64,000 nucleotides of DNA from Paractinoplanes atraurantiacus. GTDB taxonomy: Bacteria; Actinomycetota; Actinomycetes; Mycobacteriales; Micromonosporaceae. Under the pieces are notes generated by a model, which worked only from the letters and a program-made list of their open reading frames with translations, was not told the origin of the DNA and did no database searches. Both the position numbers and the translations under genes were made by a program. The stretch covers positions 30,648 to 94,647 of the forward strand of contig NZ_OBDY01000033.1 in assembly GCF_900215205.1 (NCBI RefSeq), written 5' to 3'. This document shows positions 25,557 to 34,675 of this stretch, one piece after another; position 1 is the first letter of the stretch; each line of letters starts with the position of its first letter.

Positions 25557-26948
25557 GTGACCGCCCTTTCTCACAAAGTCGCTCCCGCCCCGACGACGGC
25601 CCTGTGCCTGGCCGCCGCCTTCACCACACTGCTCGACCAGTCCAGTCTCAACACCGCCGTGCCGGCCCTGCGCGACTCGCTCGGCGCCGGCGCGGGCTCG
25701 GTGCAATGGATCATCGCGGGCTACTCGCTCACCTTCGGCCTGGCGCTCGTGCCGGCCGGCCGCCTCGGCGACGCCCACGGCCGCAAGTGGCTGTTCATCG
25801 GCGGCATCACACTGTTCTGCCTGGCCGCGATCCTGGCCGGCACCGCGCAGGAGGCCTGGGTCGTCGCGGTCGCGCGACTGCTGCAGGGCGTCGGCGCCGG
25901 CACGGTCAACCCGCAGGTCCTCGGCATCTTCCAGGAGATGTTCACCGGTCGCGAGCGGACCCGGGCGCTCGGCGCGTACGCCCTGGTCGGCGGCATCGCC
26001 GGGGTGATCGGCCCGCTGGTCGGCGGCGTGCTGATCGACACCGCCGGCTGGCGTTACGTGCTGCTGTTGAACGTGCCGTTCGGCCTGATCACCATCCCGT
26101 TGGCCATCCGCTACTTTCCTCAGTCAGCCGGCATAAATCGGACCACCCTCGACCTTCCGGGGCTCACCCTGCTCGGGGCGGCGACGCTGAGCGTGCTGCT
26201 GCCCTTCACCGTTCCCGGCACCGGCTGGCTACTGGCGACGACGCCCGCCCTCATCGCCGGCCTGATCATCTGGGAGCGGCGTTACCGCGGCACCCCGATC
26301 CTGCTGCCCGCGCTGATCCGCGAGCGAGGCTTCCGCAACGGCACGCTGATCGCGATGTTCCAGTTCGGATCGTCACTGGCGTCGTCTCTGGCCATCACCC
26401 TCTACCTGCAGGAAGGACTCGGCTGGTCACCTCTGCACGCGGCATTGACCGTACTGCCGAGCGCTTTGGGCTTTGCCGTTTTCTCGGCCGTGGGCTGGCG
26501 GATCCTGGGCCGCTACGGACGGCGCAGTGTCCAATGGGCACTGGTCGTCGCATTTGTGACGATCGTGGCCACCGCTTTGATAGTGCAGTTCGTCCCGGAG
26601 GCCCACCTCGGCCTCGCCCTGGCGGTCACCCAGCTCGTCAACGGCGCCGCCGGCGGCGTGATCATCTCGCCCAACCAGGCCCTGACGCTGGCCTACGCGC
26701 CCCTGGAAGCGGCCGGGCTCGCGGCCGCGCTGTTGCAGCAAGCGCAGCGTGTCGCGGCCACCATCGGCACGGCCGCGGTGACCGGCGTGGTGCTGGCGTC
26801 GCTCGGGCGCGACTCCCTGACGTACGGCCTGGCCATCTGCGCCGCCATGCTCGCGGCCGCGGTCTTCGTGGCCGCCCGTCCCGTCGGCCCGGCCCCCGCG
26901 CTTCCCGCCCGCGCGCCCCTCGACCGCCCCGCCGCCCGCCCGCGTTGA
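25557..26948 (+). CDS. MFS transporter, EmrB/QacA (DHA2) type
   Basis: Drug:H+ antiporter-like exporter with 12-14 hydrophobic helices; motif A RLGDAHGRKWL lies between helices 2 and 3, with motif C-like GGIAGVIGPLVGG farther on. I take the GTG at 25557, 6 bases after a -10-like TATAAG (25545-25550), giving a leaderless message of 463 codons; an in-frame ATG at 25539 adds six residues. It sits between two importer operons for likely sulfur sources and could export a waste product or the sulfite-free carbon skeleton. Confidence 0.88.
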   Translation: MTALSHKVAPAPTTALCLAAAFTTLLDQSSLNTAVPALRDSLGAGAGSVQWIIAGYSLTFGLALVPAGRLGDAHGRKWLFIGGITLFCLAAILAGTAQEAWVVAVARLLQGVGAGTVNPQVLGIFQEMFTGRERTRALGAYALVGGIAGVIGPLVGGVLIDTAGWRYVLLLNVPFGLITIPLAIRYFPQSAGINRTTLDLPGLTLLGAATLSVLLPFTVPGTGWLLATTPALIAGLIIWERRYRGTPILLPALIRERGFRNGTLIAMFQFGSSLASSLAITLYLQEGLGWSPLHAALTVLPSALGFAVFSAVGWRILGRYGRRSVQWALVVAFVTIVATALIVQFVPEAHLGLALAVTQLVNGAAGGVIISPNQALTLAYAPLEAAGLAAALLQQAQRVAATIGTAAVTGVVLASLGRDSLTYGLAICAAMLAAAVFVAARPVGPAPALPARAPLDRPAARPR

Positions 26949-26961
26949 CAACTTCGTAAAA

Positions 26962-26978
26962 CATATAGAGCCGATAGG
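26962..26978. promoter_or_regulatory. operator-like motif upstream of the amino-acid-type ABC operon
   Basis: CATATAGAGCCGATAGG lies 65 bases upstream of the permease start. It shares the core ATAGAGCC-N-ATAGG with the site at 25527-25543 (reverse strand). A TTGACA at 26945-26950, overlapping the MFS stop, may be a -35 box; no well-spaced -10 is evident. Confidence 0.55.
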
Positions 26979-27042
26979 ACTTGAGGGCAATGCCGACTCG
27001 CACCTAGCGTTCTGTGGCAACAAGCCCACTCGGAGGCACGCC

Positions 27043-27951
27043 GTGAGTCTTCTGTCCTCGGCTCGCGCGGCGGTTCGTCGCACGAGCGCCGATCCGCCCC
27101 CCACCCCGGCAGCGCCGCCGGCCCACGACGAGCTCACCATCGTTCCGGCCCGCCATCCGTGGCGCTGGGTCGCCGCGGCGGCCGTGCTGGTGCTGGTCGC
27201 CCAGTTCCTGCACGGCCTGGCCACCAACCCTGGCTGGGACTGGAGCACCTTCTTCGGCTACTTCTTCGAAGAGTCGGTGATGCAGGCGCTGCTGATCACC
27301 CTGGAGCTCACCTTCGCCGGTGCGGTCCTCGGCTTCGCCGGTGGCATCATCCTGGCGCCGATGCGGCTGTCGAAGAACCCGGTGCTCAAGTCGGTCAGCT
27401 GGACCTTCATCTGGGTCTTCCGCTCGGTCCCGCTGATCGTGCAGCTGCTGTTCTGGGCCAACCTCGGTTACCTGTACGACCGGTTGCAGCTCGGCATCCC
27501 GTTCGGGCCCGGCTTCGTCGATTTCGAGACCTCGAGCCTGGTCAGCGCGTTCGGCGCCGCCCTGCTCGGCCTGGCCCTGCACGAGGCCGCGTACGCCGCC
27601 GAGATCGTCCGGGCCGGCATCCTGTCGGTCGACCAGCGCCAGATGGAGGCGGCGGCCGCCCTGGGCATCCCGCGGCTGCGCCAGTTCCGCCGTATCGTGC
27701 TGCCGCAGGCCATGCGGGCGATCCTGCCGAACGCGGCCAACGAGCTGGTCAACCTGCTCAAGAGCACCTCGGTGGTCTACGTGCTGGCCATCGGCGAGCT
27801 GTTCTACCAGGTGCAGGTCATCTACGGCCGCAACGGGCGGGTCGTGCCGCTGCTGCTGGTCGCGACGGTCTGGTACGTGATCCTCACCGCGGTTCTGTCG
27901 GTCCTTCAGCACTACACCGAGCGCCACTTCGGCAAGGGGTACCGGCGATGA
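27043..27951 (+). CDS. amino-acid ABC transporter permease, HisMQ/GlnP type
   Basis: 302 residues: a cytoplasmic N-terminal extension of 40 residues, a first helix at about 42-62, then the HEQ-type permease domain (QALLITLELTFAGAVLGF, FRSVPLIVQLLFW) and coupling loop AAAALGIPRLRQFRRIVLPQ. GTG start with GGAGG 6 bases before it. First gene of a six-gene operon. Confidence 0.92.
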   Translation: MSLLSSARAAVRRTSADPPPTPAAPPAHDELTIVPARHPWRWVAAAAVLVLVAQFLHGLATNPGWDWSTFFGYFFEESVMQALLITLELTFAGAVLGFAGGIILAPMRLSKNPVLKSVSWTFIWVFRSVPLIVQLLFWANLGYLYDRLQLGIPFGPGFVDFETSSLVSAFGAALLGLALHEAAYAAEIVRAGILSVDQRQMEAAAALGIPRLRQFRRIVLPQAMRAILPNAANELVNLLKSTSVVYVLAIGELFYQVQVIYGRNGRVVPLLLVATVWYVILTAVLSVLQHYTERHFGKGYRR

Positions 27952-28676
27952 TCGAGATTCGGGGCGTCCACAAGTCCTTCGGCTCCCTTGAGGTGCTGCG
28001 CGACGTCAGCCTCAGCGTTCCGGCCGGCAGCGTAACGGTGATCCTCGGGCCTTCCGGGTCGGGCAAGTCCACCCTGCTGCGCTGCGTCAACCATCTGGAA
28101 AAGGTCGATCGAGGCACCGTACGGGTCGACGGCGAGCTCATCGGGTACCGCCAGGACGGCGACAAGCTGCACGAGCTGCCGGAGCGTCTCGTCCTCAAGC
28201 AGCGCGCCAACATCGGCTTCGTCTTCCAGACCTTCAACCTCTTCCCGCACATGACGGCGCTGGAGAACGTGAGCGAGGCCCGGCGCAACCCCGGGCGAGC
28301 ACTCGAACTGCTCGACCGCGTGGGCCTGGCCGACAAGGCGAAGGCGTATCCCCGGCAGTTGTCGGGCGGACAGCAGCAGCGTGTCGCGATCGCGCGTGCC
28401 CTCGCGCTCGACCCGAAGCTGGTGCTCTTCGACGAGCCGACGTCGGCGCTCGACCCCGAACTGGTCGGCGAGGTCCTCGACGTCATGCGTGACCTGGCCC
28501 GGGCCGGCACCACGATGGTCGTGGTGACCCATGAGATCGGCTTCGCCCGCGAGGTGGCCGACACCATCGTCTTCCTCGACGGCGGCCGCATCGTCGAGCA
28601 GGGCCCGCCCGTCGAGGTCCTCGACAACCCGCAGCACGAACGTACCCGAGCCTTCCTTTCCAAAGTTCTCATTTAG
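27948..28676 (+). CDS. amino-acid ABC transporter ATP-binding protein, GlnQ type
   Basis: 242 residues with Walker A GPSGSGKS, FVFQTFNLFPHMTALENV, signature LSGGQQQR and Walker B LVLFDEPTSALDPE, typical of polar amino-acid and cystine importers. The true start is the ATG at 27948, overlapping the permease stop (ATGA). Confidence 0.94.
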   Translation: MIEIRGVHKSFGSLEVLRDVSLSVPAGSVTVILGPSGSGKSTLLRCVNHLEKVDRGTVRVDGELIGYRQDGDKLHELPERLVLKQRANIGFVFQTFNLFPHMTALENVSEARRNPGRALELLDRVGLADKAKAYPRQLSGGQQQRVAIARALALDPKLVLFDEPTSALDPELVGEVLDVMRDLARAGTTMVVVTHEIGFAREVADTIVFLDGGRIVEQGPPVEVLDNPQHERTRAFLSKVLI

Positions 28677-28686
28677 GAGCCCCCTC

Positions 28687-29658
28687 ATGCGTCGCAGAAC
28701 CCTGTTCGCCACCGTCGCGCTCGTCGCCGGGCTCACTGCTTGCTCGGCCCCGGACGAGGCCCCCAAAGCGGCCGCCGCGGTCGAAGGCGCCGCCACCGTC
28801 AAGCTCAACCTCACCCCCGACCAGCAGCGCATCGTCCCGGCCAAGGTCGACGCGGCGGCCGCGCTGCTGCCCGAGAAGGTCCGCACGAGCGGCAAGCTCG
28901 TGATCGGCGTCGGCGCGGCCGGCTCCGGCTTCCCGCCGCTCGCCTTCACCGCCAACGACAACAAGACACTGATCGGCAGCGAGCCCGACATCGCGGTGGC
29001 CATCGCCGGCGTGCTCGGCCTCGAACCCGACCTGCAGAACACGTCGTGGGAGAACCTGTTCATCGGCCTGGACAGCGGCAAGTACGACATCGGCGCCTCC
29101 AACATCACGGTCACCGAGGAGCGCAAGCAGAAGTACGACTTCGTCACCTACCGCAAGGACGAGCTGGCCTTCGAGGCGAAGAAGGGCTCCGGCCTGAAGG
29201 TCACCGGCCCGGCCGACGTGGCCGGCAAGAAGGTCGCGGTGGGCTCCGGCACCAACCAGGAGAAGATCCTGGTCGAGTGGAGCGAGGAGAACGTCAAGGC
29301 GGGCCGGCCGAAGGTCGACATCAAGTACTACCAGACCAACCAGGCGACCTATCTGGCCCTCGGCTCGGGCGCGATCGACCTCTACCTCGGCCCGAACCCG
29401 ACGTCGGCCTACCACGTGGCCAGCGCGGGCGAGACCGAGATCGTCGGCACGTATTCCGGCGCCGGCGCGTCCCTGCAGGGGCTGATCGCGCTGACCACCA
29501 AGAAGGACAACGGCCTGGTGAAGGCGTACAAGGCCGCCCTCGACGAACTGATCCAGTCGGGTGACTACAAGAAGATCCTCGACCGCTGGAACCTGGCCAA
29601 CGAGGCCGTGGACTCCGGCGAGATCAACCCGCCCGGCCTCCCGATCGAAGGTAAGTGA
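28687..29658 (+). CDS. amino-acid-type ABC substrate-binding lipoprotein (SBP family 3)
   Basis: 323 residues. The lipoprotein signal MRRRTLFATVALVAGL ends at the lipobox TACS, followed by the family 3 fold (KLVIGVGAAGSGFPPLAF, SWENLFIGLDSGKYDIGASN, GKKVAVGSGTNQEKIL). The start follows an AGGAG ribosome binding site by 8 bases. With the two LLM genes downstream it probably binds a sulfur-containing amino acid or similar compound. Confidence 0.92.
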   Translation: MRRRTLFATVALVAGLTACSAPDEAPKAAAAVEGAATVKLNLTPDQQRIVPAKVDAAAALLPEKVRTSGKLVIGVGAAGSGFPPLAFTANDNKTLIGSEPDIAVAIAGVLGLEPDLQNTSWENLFIGLDSGKYDIGASNITVTEERKQKYDFVTYRKDELAFEAKKGSGLKVTGPADVAGKKVAVGSGTNQEKILVEWSEENVKAGRPKVDIKYYQTNQATYLALGSGAIDLYLGPNPTSAYHVASAGETEIVGTYSGAGASLQGLIALTTKKDNGLVKAYKAALDELIQSGDYKKILDRWNLANEAVDSGEINPPGLPIEGK

Positions 29659-29660
29659 TC

Positions 29661-30752
29661 ATGGCACAACCGCTGCATCTCGCCGTCGCGCTCGACGGCG
29701 CCGGCTGGCACCCCGCCGCCTGGCGTACGGCCGAGGCCCGTCCCGCCGAGCTGTTCACCGCCGGCTACTGGGCCGATCTCGTCCGCGAGGCCGAGTCCGG
29801 CACCCTGGACTTCGTCACCATCGAGGACTCGTTCGGCCGCGAAGCCCGCCTCGACGCCGTTCTCATAGCGGCCCGGGTCGCCCCGCTGACCTCGCGCATC
29901 GGTCTGGTGCCGACCGCGACTGTCACCCACACCGAGCCGTTCCACATCTCCAAGGCGCTCGCCACGCTCGACTACGTGAGCACCGGCCGCGCCGGCTGGC
30001 GCGTCCAGCTCTCGGCACGCCCCGAGGAGGCCGCACATTTCGGGCGAAGGGCGGTTCCCGGGATTCAGGAACACTTCGACGAGGCGGCCGACTTCGTCGA
30101 GGTGGTGCGGCGGCTCTGGGACAGCTGGGAGGACGACGCGGAGATCCGCGACGCCGCCACCGGCCGGTTCATCGACCGGGAGAAGCTGCACTACATCGAC
30201 TTCGACGGCAAGTACTTCAGCGTGAAGGGCCCGTCCATCACGCCCCGGCCGCCGCAGGGCCAGCCGCCGGTCACGGCCCTCGCCCACGCCGACATCCCGT
30301 ACGCCTTCGCGACCGGCTCGGCCGACCTGGTCTACGTCACCCCGGCCGGCGTGGACGACGCGCGGCAGATCGTGGCCAAGGTGTCCTCCCTGCCCCACGT
30401 GTTCGCCGACCTCGTCGTGTTCCTCGAGGACAGCGAACAGGCCGCGAGGGACGCCAAGGCCCGGCTGGACGAGCTCGCCGGAAGCCCGTACACCTCGGAC
30501 GCCTCGATCTTCACCGGCACCCCGTCCCAGCTGGCCGATCTCCTGCTGACCTGGCAGGAGGCGGGCCTGACCGGGTTCCGGCTGCGGCCGGGCCGGCTGC
30601 CGGCCGACCTCGAGGCCATCACCCGCGGCCTGGTGCCCGAGCTGCGGCAGCGCGGCGCCTTCCGCAAGGAGTACGAGGCGTCGACCCTGCGCGGCCTGCT
30701 CGGCCTCACCCGGCCCGCGAACCGCTACCGTCAGGAGGCACCCGTTGCCTAA
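29661..30752 (+). CDS. LLM monooxygenase, NtaA/SnaA/DszA family (short form)
   Basis: 363 residues: LHLAVALDGAGWHPAAW, FVTIEDSFG, TLDYVSTGRAGWRVQLS and a C-terminal helix with RGAFRKEYEASTLRGLLGL. The ATG at 29661 starts the fold, 2 bases after the previous stop. It is shorter than the 430-460-residue DszA class and lacks part of the insertion, so it may have a different substrate from its neighbour. Confidence 0.9.
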   Translation: MAQPLHLAVALDGAGWHPAAWRTAEARPAELFTAGYWADLVREAESGTLDFVTIEDSFGREARLDAVLIAARVAPLTSRIGLVPTATVTHTEPFHISKALATLDYVSTGRAGWRVQLSARPEEAAHFGRRAVPGIQEHFDEAADFVEVVRRLWDSWEDDAEIRDAATGRFIDREKLHYIDFDGKYFSVKGPSITPRPPQGQPPVTALAHADIPYAFATGSADLVYVTPAGVDDARQIVAKVSSLPHVFADLVVFLEDSEQAARDAKARLDELAGSPYTSDASIFTGTPSQLADLLLTWQEAGLTGFRLRPGRLPADLEAITRGLVPELRQRGAFRKEYEASTLRGLLGLTRPANRYRQEAPVA

Positions 30753-32058
30753 GCAGATCCACCTCGCCGCGCACTTCCCCGGCGTCAACAACACCACCGT
30801 GTGGAGCGACCCCGAGGCCGGCAGCCACATCGAATTCTCCTCGTTCGTCAAGCTGGCGCAGACCGCCGAGCGGGCCAAGTTCGACTTCTTCTTCCTGGCC
30901 GAGGGCCTGCGACTGCGCGAGCAGGGCGGCCAGATCTACGACCTGGACGTGGTCGGGCGCCCCGACACGTTCACCGTGCTGGCCGCGCTGGCCGCGGTCA
31001 CCACACACCTCGGCCTGGCCGGCACGATCAACTCGACGTTCAACGAGCCGTACGAGGTGGCCCGGCAGTTCGCCAGCCTCGACCACCTCTCCGACGGCCG
31101 GGCCGCCTGGAACGTGGTGACCTCGTGGGACGCCTTCACCGGGGAGAACTTCCGCCGCGGCGGCTTCCTGGCCGAGCAGGACCGCTACAGTCGGGCCACC
31201 CAGTTCCTCGAAACCGCCAAGGAGCTGTTCGCCTCGGTGCCGGCTCCCGAGGACTTCCTTCGTGACCCGGCGGCCGGCACGTTCGCCCACAAGGACGACC
31301 ACTTCGACATCGCCGGCCGGTTCAACGTGCCGCGCAGCCCGCAGGGCCGCCCGGTGATCCTGCAGGCCGGCGACTCGGACGCGGGGCGCGAGTTCGCGGC
31401 GGCCACCGCCGACGCGATCTTCAGCCGGCACGGCACGCTCGCCGAGGGCCAGGCGTTCTACGCCGACGTCAAAGGGCGGCTGCCTCGTTACGGGCGCGAA
31501 CGTGACGAGCTCCTGGTGCTGCCGGCGGCCACGTTCGTACTGGGCGACACCGAGAACGAGGCGCAGGAGAAGGCACGGATCGTCCGGCGGCAGCAGGTCA
31601 GCGGGGCCACCGCGATCAAGTTCCTGGAGCAACTCTGGAACCGGGACCTGAGCTCGTACGACCCGGACGGCCCCTTGCCGTCGGTCGACCCCGACGTGTC
31701 GGACAACCACATCGCGCGCGGGCGGGCCAGCGTGCGGATGCACCGCGACCCGATCGCCGTGGCCACCGAGTGGCGGGCCCGCGCCGAGGCCGAGAAGCTC
31801 TCCATCCGGGAGCTGATCATCGAGGTGACCGGCCGGCAGAACTTCATCGGCACACCTGACTCCGTGGCCACTTCGATCAATGAACTCGTGCAGGCCGACG
31901 CCAGCGACGGCTTCATCCTCGTGCCGCACGTGACGCCGGGCGGGCTCGACGAGTTCGCCGGCAAAGTGGTCCCGCTGCTTCAGGAGAGGGGCGTCTTCCG
32001 TACGGACTATGAAGGCCCCACCCTGCGTGACCACCTCGGTCTGCGGGTGCCGGAATGA
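30745..32058 (+). CDS. FMN-dependent monooxygenase, NtaA/SnaA/DszA/SoxA family
   Basis: 437 residues: QIHLAAHFPGVNNTTVW, FASLDHLSDGRAAWNVVTS, RFNVPRSPQGRPVILQAGDS and RGVFRTDYEGPTLRDHLGL, all typical of the DszA/DmoA class. Start TTG at 30745 with AGGAGG at 30733-30738; it overlaps the preceding gene by 8 bases. It probably works with the preceding enzyme on the same imported compound, drawing reduced FMN from a reductase not present in the window. Confidence 0.92.
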   Translation: MPKQIHLAAHFPGVNNTTVWSDPEAGSHIEFSSFVKLAQTAERAKFDFFFLAEGLRLREQGGQIYDLDVVGRPDTFTVLAALAAVTTHLGLAGTINSTFNEPYEVARQFASLDHLSDGRAAWNVVTSWDAFTGENFRRGGFLAEQDRYSRATQFLETAKELFASVPAPEDFLRDPAAGTFAHKDDHFDIAGRFNVPRSPQGRPVILQAGDSDAGREFAAATADAIFSRHGTLAEGQAFYADVKGRLPRYGRERDELLVLPAATFVLGDTENEAQEKARIVRRQQVSGATAIKFLEQLWNRDLSSYDPDGPLPSVDPDVSDNHIARGRASVRMHRDPIAVATEWRARAEAEKLSIRELIIEVTGRQNFIGTPDSVATSINELVQADASDGFILVPHVTPGGLDEFAGKVVPLLQERGVFRTDYEGPTLRDHLGLRVPE

Positions 32059-32756
32059 CCACGGTCTCGCCGGGCACCTCGGTTCTGGACAACGCGGCCT
32101 GGCAGTCGCTGACCGGCCCGCACGCCCGATTCGCCGAGCGGCACGGCCGGGCGGCGCGCTACGAGCCCGATGTGGCCCCGTTCCACGCGCTGGAGGACCC
32201 GAACGACCCCAAGGGCTGGCGGGACCTTCTGGAGCTGACCGGCCCGGGCGCCGAGATCGCGGTGGCCGGCCCGGTACCCGCCTTCCACCCCGGCTGGCGA
32301 CTGATCGACGAGGTGGCCGGCGTGCAGTTCGTCGACGACACCCTCGCGGACGCGCCGGCGCCGGAGGCGGTCCGGCTGACCGCGGCCGACGTGCCGGAGA
32401 TCCTCGACCTGATCGAGCGGACACGCCCGGGCCCGTTCCGGACACGCACGATCGAACTGGGCGGCTACATCGGCATCCGCGACGGCGGGAAGCTGATCGC
32501 CATGGCCGGCGAACGGCTGCACCCGCCCGGCTGGACGGAGATCAGCGCGGTCTGCACGGACGCCGCCTACCGCGGGCGGGGCCTGGCCACCCGGCTCGTG
32601 CGGGCGGTCGCCCACGGCATCCGGCAGCGCGGCGAGACACCGTTCCTGCACACGTCGGCCGCCAACGCGACGGCGATCCGCCTCTACGAGTCGATCGGCT
32701 TCCGGCTGCGCCGGCGGACCACGTTCGGCCTATACGCCGCGCGGGTCGAAATCTGA
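32055..32756 (+). CDS. GNAT family N-acetyltransferase
   Basis: 233 residues. The acetyl-CoA-binding signature is AVCTDAAYRGRGLATRLVRA, followed by LHTSAANATAIRLYESIGF. The first 110 residues are a less conserved FR47-like half. It overlaps the monooxygenase stop (ATGA). Acetylation of an amino group in the sulfur source, or of a toxic analogue such as methionine sulfoximine, would fit the context; this is inference. Confidence 0.88.
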   Translation: MTTVSPGTSVLDNAAWQSLTGPHARFAERHGRAARYEPDVAPFHALEDPNDPKGWRDLLELTGPGAEIAVAGPVPAFHPGWRLIDEVAGVQFVDDTLADAPAPEAVRLTAADVPEILDLIERTRPGPFRTRTIELGGYIGIRDGGKLIAMAGERLHPPGWTEISAVCTDAAYRGRGLATRLVRAVAHGIRQRGETPFLHTSAANATAIRLYESIGFRLRRRTTFGLYAARVEI

Positions 32757-33497
32757 GCTGCTGGCGAGTTTCTGCCAGCGGCGGCGGTCGCTCGCGCTGA
32801 GCTTCGGCGGCATGACGATCCGGATCTCAGCGTAGAGGTCACCGTCGACACCGTCCGGGTTGGGCAGACCCCGGCCCCGCAGACGGGCCCGGCGGCCCGA
32901 GGACAACCCCGCCGGCACCTGCACCTGCGCGGGGCCGGACGGGGTGTCCACGGGCACGGTGGCACCCAGGGCGGCCTCCCACGGCGCCAGCGGCAGATCG
33001 ACGTAGACGTCGCGGCCCTGAAGGCGGTAGCGCGGATGCGGCGCGACGCGCACGGTCACCGACATGTCGGTGCCCGGCAGCGGAACACGCCGCCCGTCGA
33101 CCACACCCGGCGGCAGATCGACCTCGACCACCCGCACCGCGGTGCCGAACTCCAGCGTCAGAGGGTGCCGCCCACCGGCGTACGCCTCCTCGATCGAAAT
33201 CTCCAGGACCTGGACCCCGGCATCGAAGCGCGGCATGCGCGCGCCCCACCCGAACTGGGCGGAACCGGTCGACACCCCGAGACCGCGGTCGAGGTCGTAC
33301 ATCGCCCTTTTCCGCTCGTCGGACAGGATGTTGTAGGCCTCGGTGATCTGCTTGAAGCGGGTCTCGGCGCCCGTCTCACTGTTCAGATCGGGGTGGAACC
33401 GCCGGGCCAGTGCCCGGTAAGCGCGCTGAATCTCGGCCTGGGTGGCCGACTTGGCCACTCCGAGCACCTCGTAGTAGTCGCGCGTCTTCGTCTGCAC
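32730..33497 (-). CDS. DnaJ/CbpA-like co-chaperone
   Basis: 255 residues. J domain at 6-70 (DYYEVLGVAKSATQAEIQRA, HPD motif at 36-38), a short Gly-rich region, then two DnaJ C-terminal beta domains (FGTAVRVVEVDLPPGV, DVYVDLPLAPWEAALGATV). No CxxCxGxG zinc finger, as in CbpA. It stimulates DnaK ATP hydrolysis. Its 3' end overlaps the GNAT gene by 27 bases. Confidence 0.93.
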   Translation of the reverse strand: MQTKTRDYYEVLGVAKSATQAEIQRAYRALARRFHPDLNSETGAETRFKQITEAYNILSDERKRAMYDLDRGLGVSTGSAQFGWGARMPRFDAGVQVLEISIEEAYAGGRHPLTLEFGTAVRVVEVDLPPGVVDGRRVPLPGTDMSVTVRVAPHPRYRLQGRDVYVDLPLAPWEAALGATVPVDTPSGPAQVQVPAGLSSGRRARLRGRGLPNPDGVDGDLYAEIRIVMPPKLSASDRRRWQKLASSSDFDPRGV

Positions 33498-33528
33498 GGG
33501 CTCTCCCCCTTGCGCTCGCGTCCATAGA

Positions 33529-33557
33529 GGTTTATGGCTTGAGCGGGCTCATGTCAA
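33529..33557 (-). promoter_or_regulatory. likely promoter of the DnaJ-like gene
   Basis: On the minus strand, TTGACA (33552-33557), a 17-base spacer and TAAACC (33529-33534) lie 32 bases upstream of the start. The spacer contains an inverted repeat (CTTGAG-CGGG-CTCATG read on plus) that recalls, but does not match, the HspR HAIR element. Confidence 0.5.
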
Positions 33558-33649
33558 CTCTGTGTTCTCGGTATGTCACGTTCGATGAGCGGGGTGACCG
33601 GGCGCAAGTTGGGCATGATGGACTGGCTCACGAGAGAGGAGGCCCGGCG

Positions 33650-34675
33650 TTGGTCACATCTAATGGCACCGCCCGTCCGGTCACGCTGCGCGATGTGGCG
33701 CGCCTGGCCGGCGTCTCGGTGGCGACGGCCTCCAAGGCCCTCAACGGCCAGCCGCAGGTGAAGGCCGAGACCCGCAGCCGCGTCATGGAGGCGGCGGCCC
33801 AGCTCTCGTTCTCGCCCAACACGCTGGCCCAGGCCCTGATCGGCGGCCGCACGGGCACGGTCGGACTGCTCACCTCCGACCTGGAGGGCCGCTTCTCCAT
33901 CCCCATCCTGATGGGCGCCGAGGACGCGTTCGGCTCCGACCAGATCTCGGTGTTCCTCTGCGACGCCCGCGGCGACGCCATCCGGGAGAAACATCACCTG
34001 CGCGCCCTGCTCTCCCGCCGGGTGGACGGCTTGATAGTGGTGGGAGCCCGCCCCGACAGCCGCCCGTCGCTGGGCCGTGACCTCGGCGTGCCGGTCGTCT
34101 ATGCGTACTCACCAAGCGACGATCCTGAAGATCTGTCCCTGGTCACCGACAACGAGGCGGCCGGGCGCCTGGCCGTCGACCACCTGATCTCCTGCGGCCG
34201 CACGCGGATCGCCCACATCACCGGCGACCCGTCGTACGGCGCGGCCCAGGACAGGGCCCGCGGCGCCCGGTCCCGGCTCACCGAGGCCGGCCTGCCCCTG
34301 GCCGGCGACCAGGTCTGGTTCGGCATGTGGTCCGAGGCGTGGGGCCGCGGCGCCACCCGCATGCTGCTGCGGAAGGACCCGTCGGTGGACGCCGTCTTCG
34401 CCGGCTCGGACGAGATCGCCCGCGGCGTCCTGGACGTCCTGCACCAGGAAGGCCTGGACGTCCCGTCCCGCGTGGCCGTCATCGGCTTCGACAACTGGGA
34501 GGTGCTGGCGGCCAACGCCCGCCCGCCCCTCTCCACCATCGACATGCAGCTGGAGGAGCTGGGCCGCCGAGCGGCCCAGCGCTTGTTCGCCGCCATAGAC
34601 GGCAACCCCGCCTCAGGCACCGAAACCCTCCCCTGCCGCCTGATCACCCGGGAGTCGACAGCTCCCCTGGGCTGA
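33650..34675 (+). CDS. LacI family transcriptional regulator
   Basis: 341 residues. LacI helix-turn-helix VTLRDVARLAGVSVATASKA plus hinge, then a periplasmic-binding-like effector domain (TGTVGLLTSDLEGRFSIPIL, VDGLIVVGARPDS, VAVIGFDNWEVLA). The start is TTG with AGGAGG at 33637-33642, 7 bases upstream. It stands alone between DnaJ and a DUF1062 gene, so its target is not evident. Confidence 0.9.
   Translation: MVTSNGTARPVTLRDVARLAGVSVATASKALNGQPQVKAETRSRVMEAAAQLSFSPNTLAQALIGGRTGTVGLLTSDLEGRFSIPILMGAEDAFGSDQISVFLCDARGDAIREKHHLRALLSRRVDGLIVVGARPDSRPSLGRDLGVPVVYAYSPSDDPEDLSLVTDNEAAGRLAVDHLISCGRTRIAHITGDPSYGAAQDRARGARSRLTEAGLPLAGDQVWFGMWSEAWGRGATRMLLRKDPSVDAVFAGSDEIARGVLDVLHQEGLDVPSRVAVIGFDNWEVLAANARPPLSTIDMQLEELGRRAAQRLFAAIDGNPASGTETLPCRLITRESTAPLG

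Noticed and set aside
33538..33553. HspR HAIR element upstream of DnaJ
   Set aside because: The inverted repeat has a 4-base spacer and one mismatched arm, while HAIR is CTTGAGT-N7-ACTCAAG.
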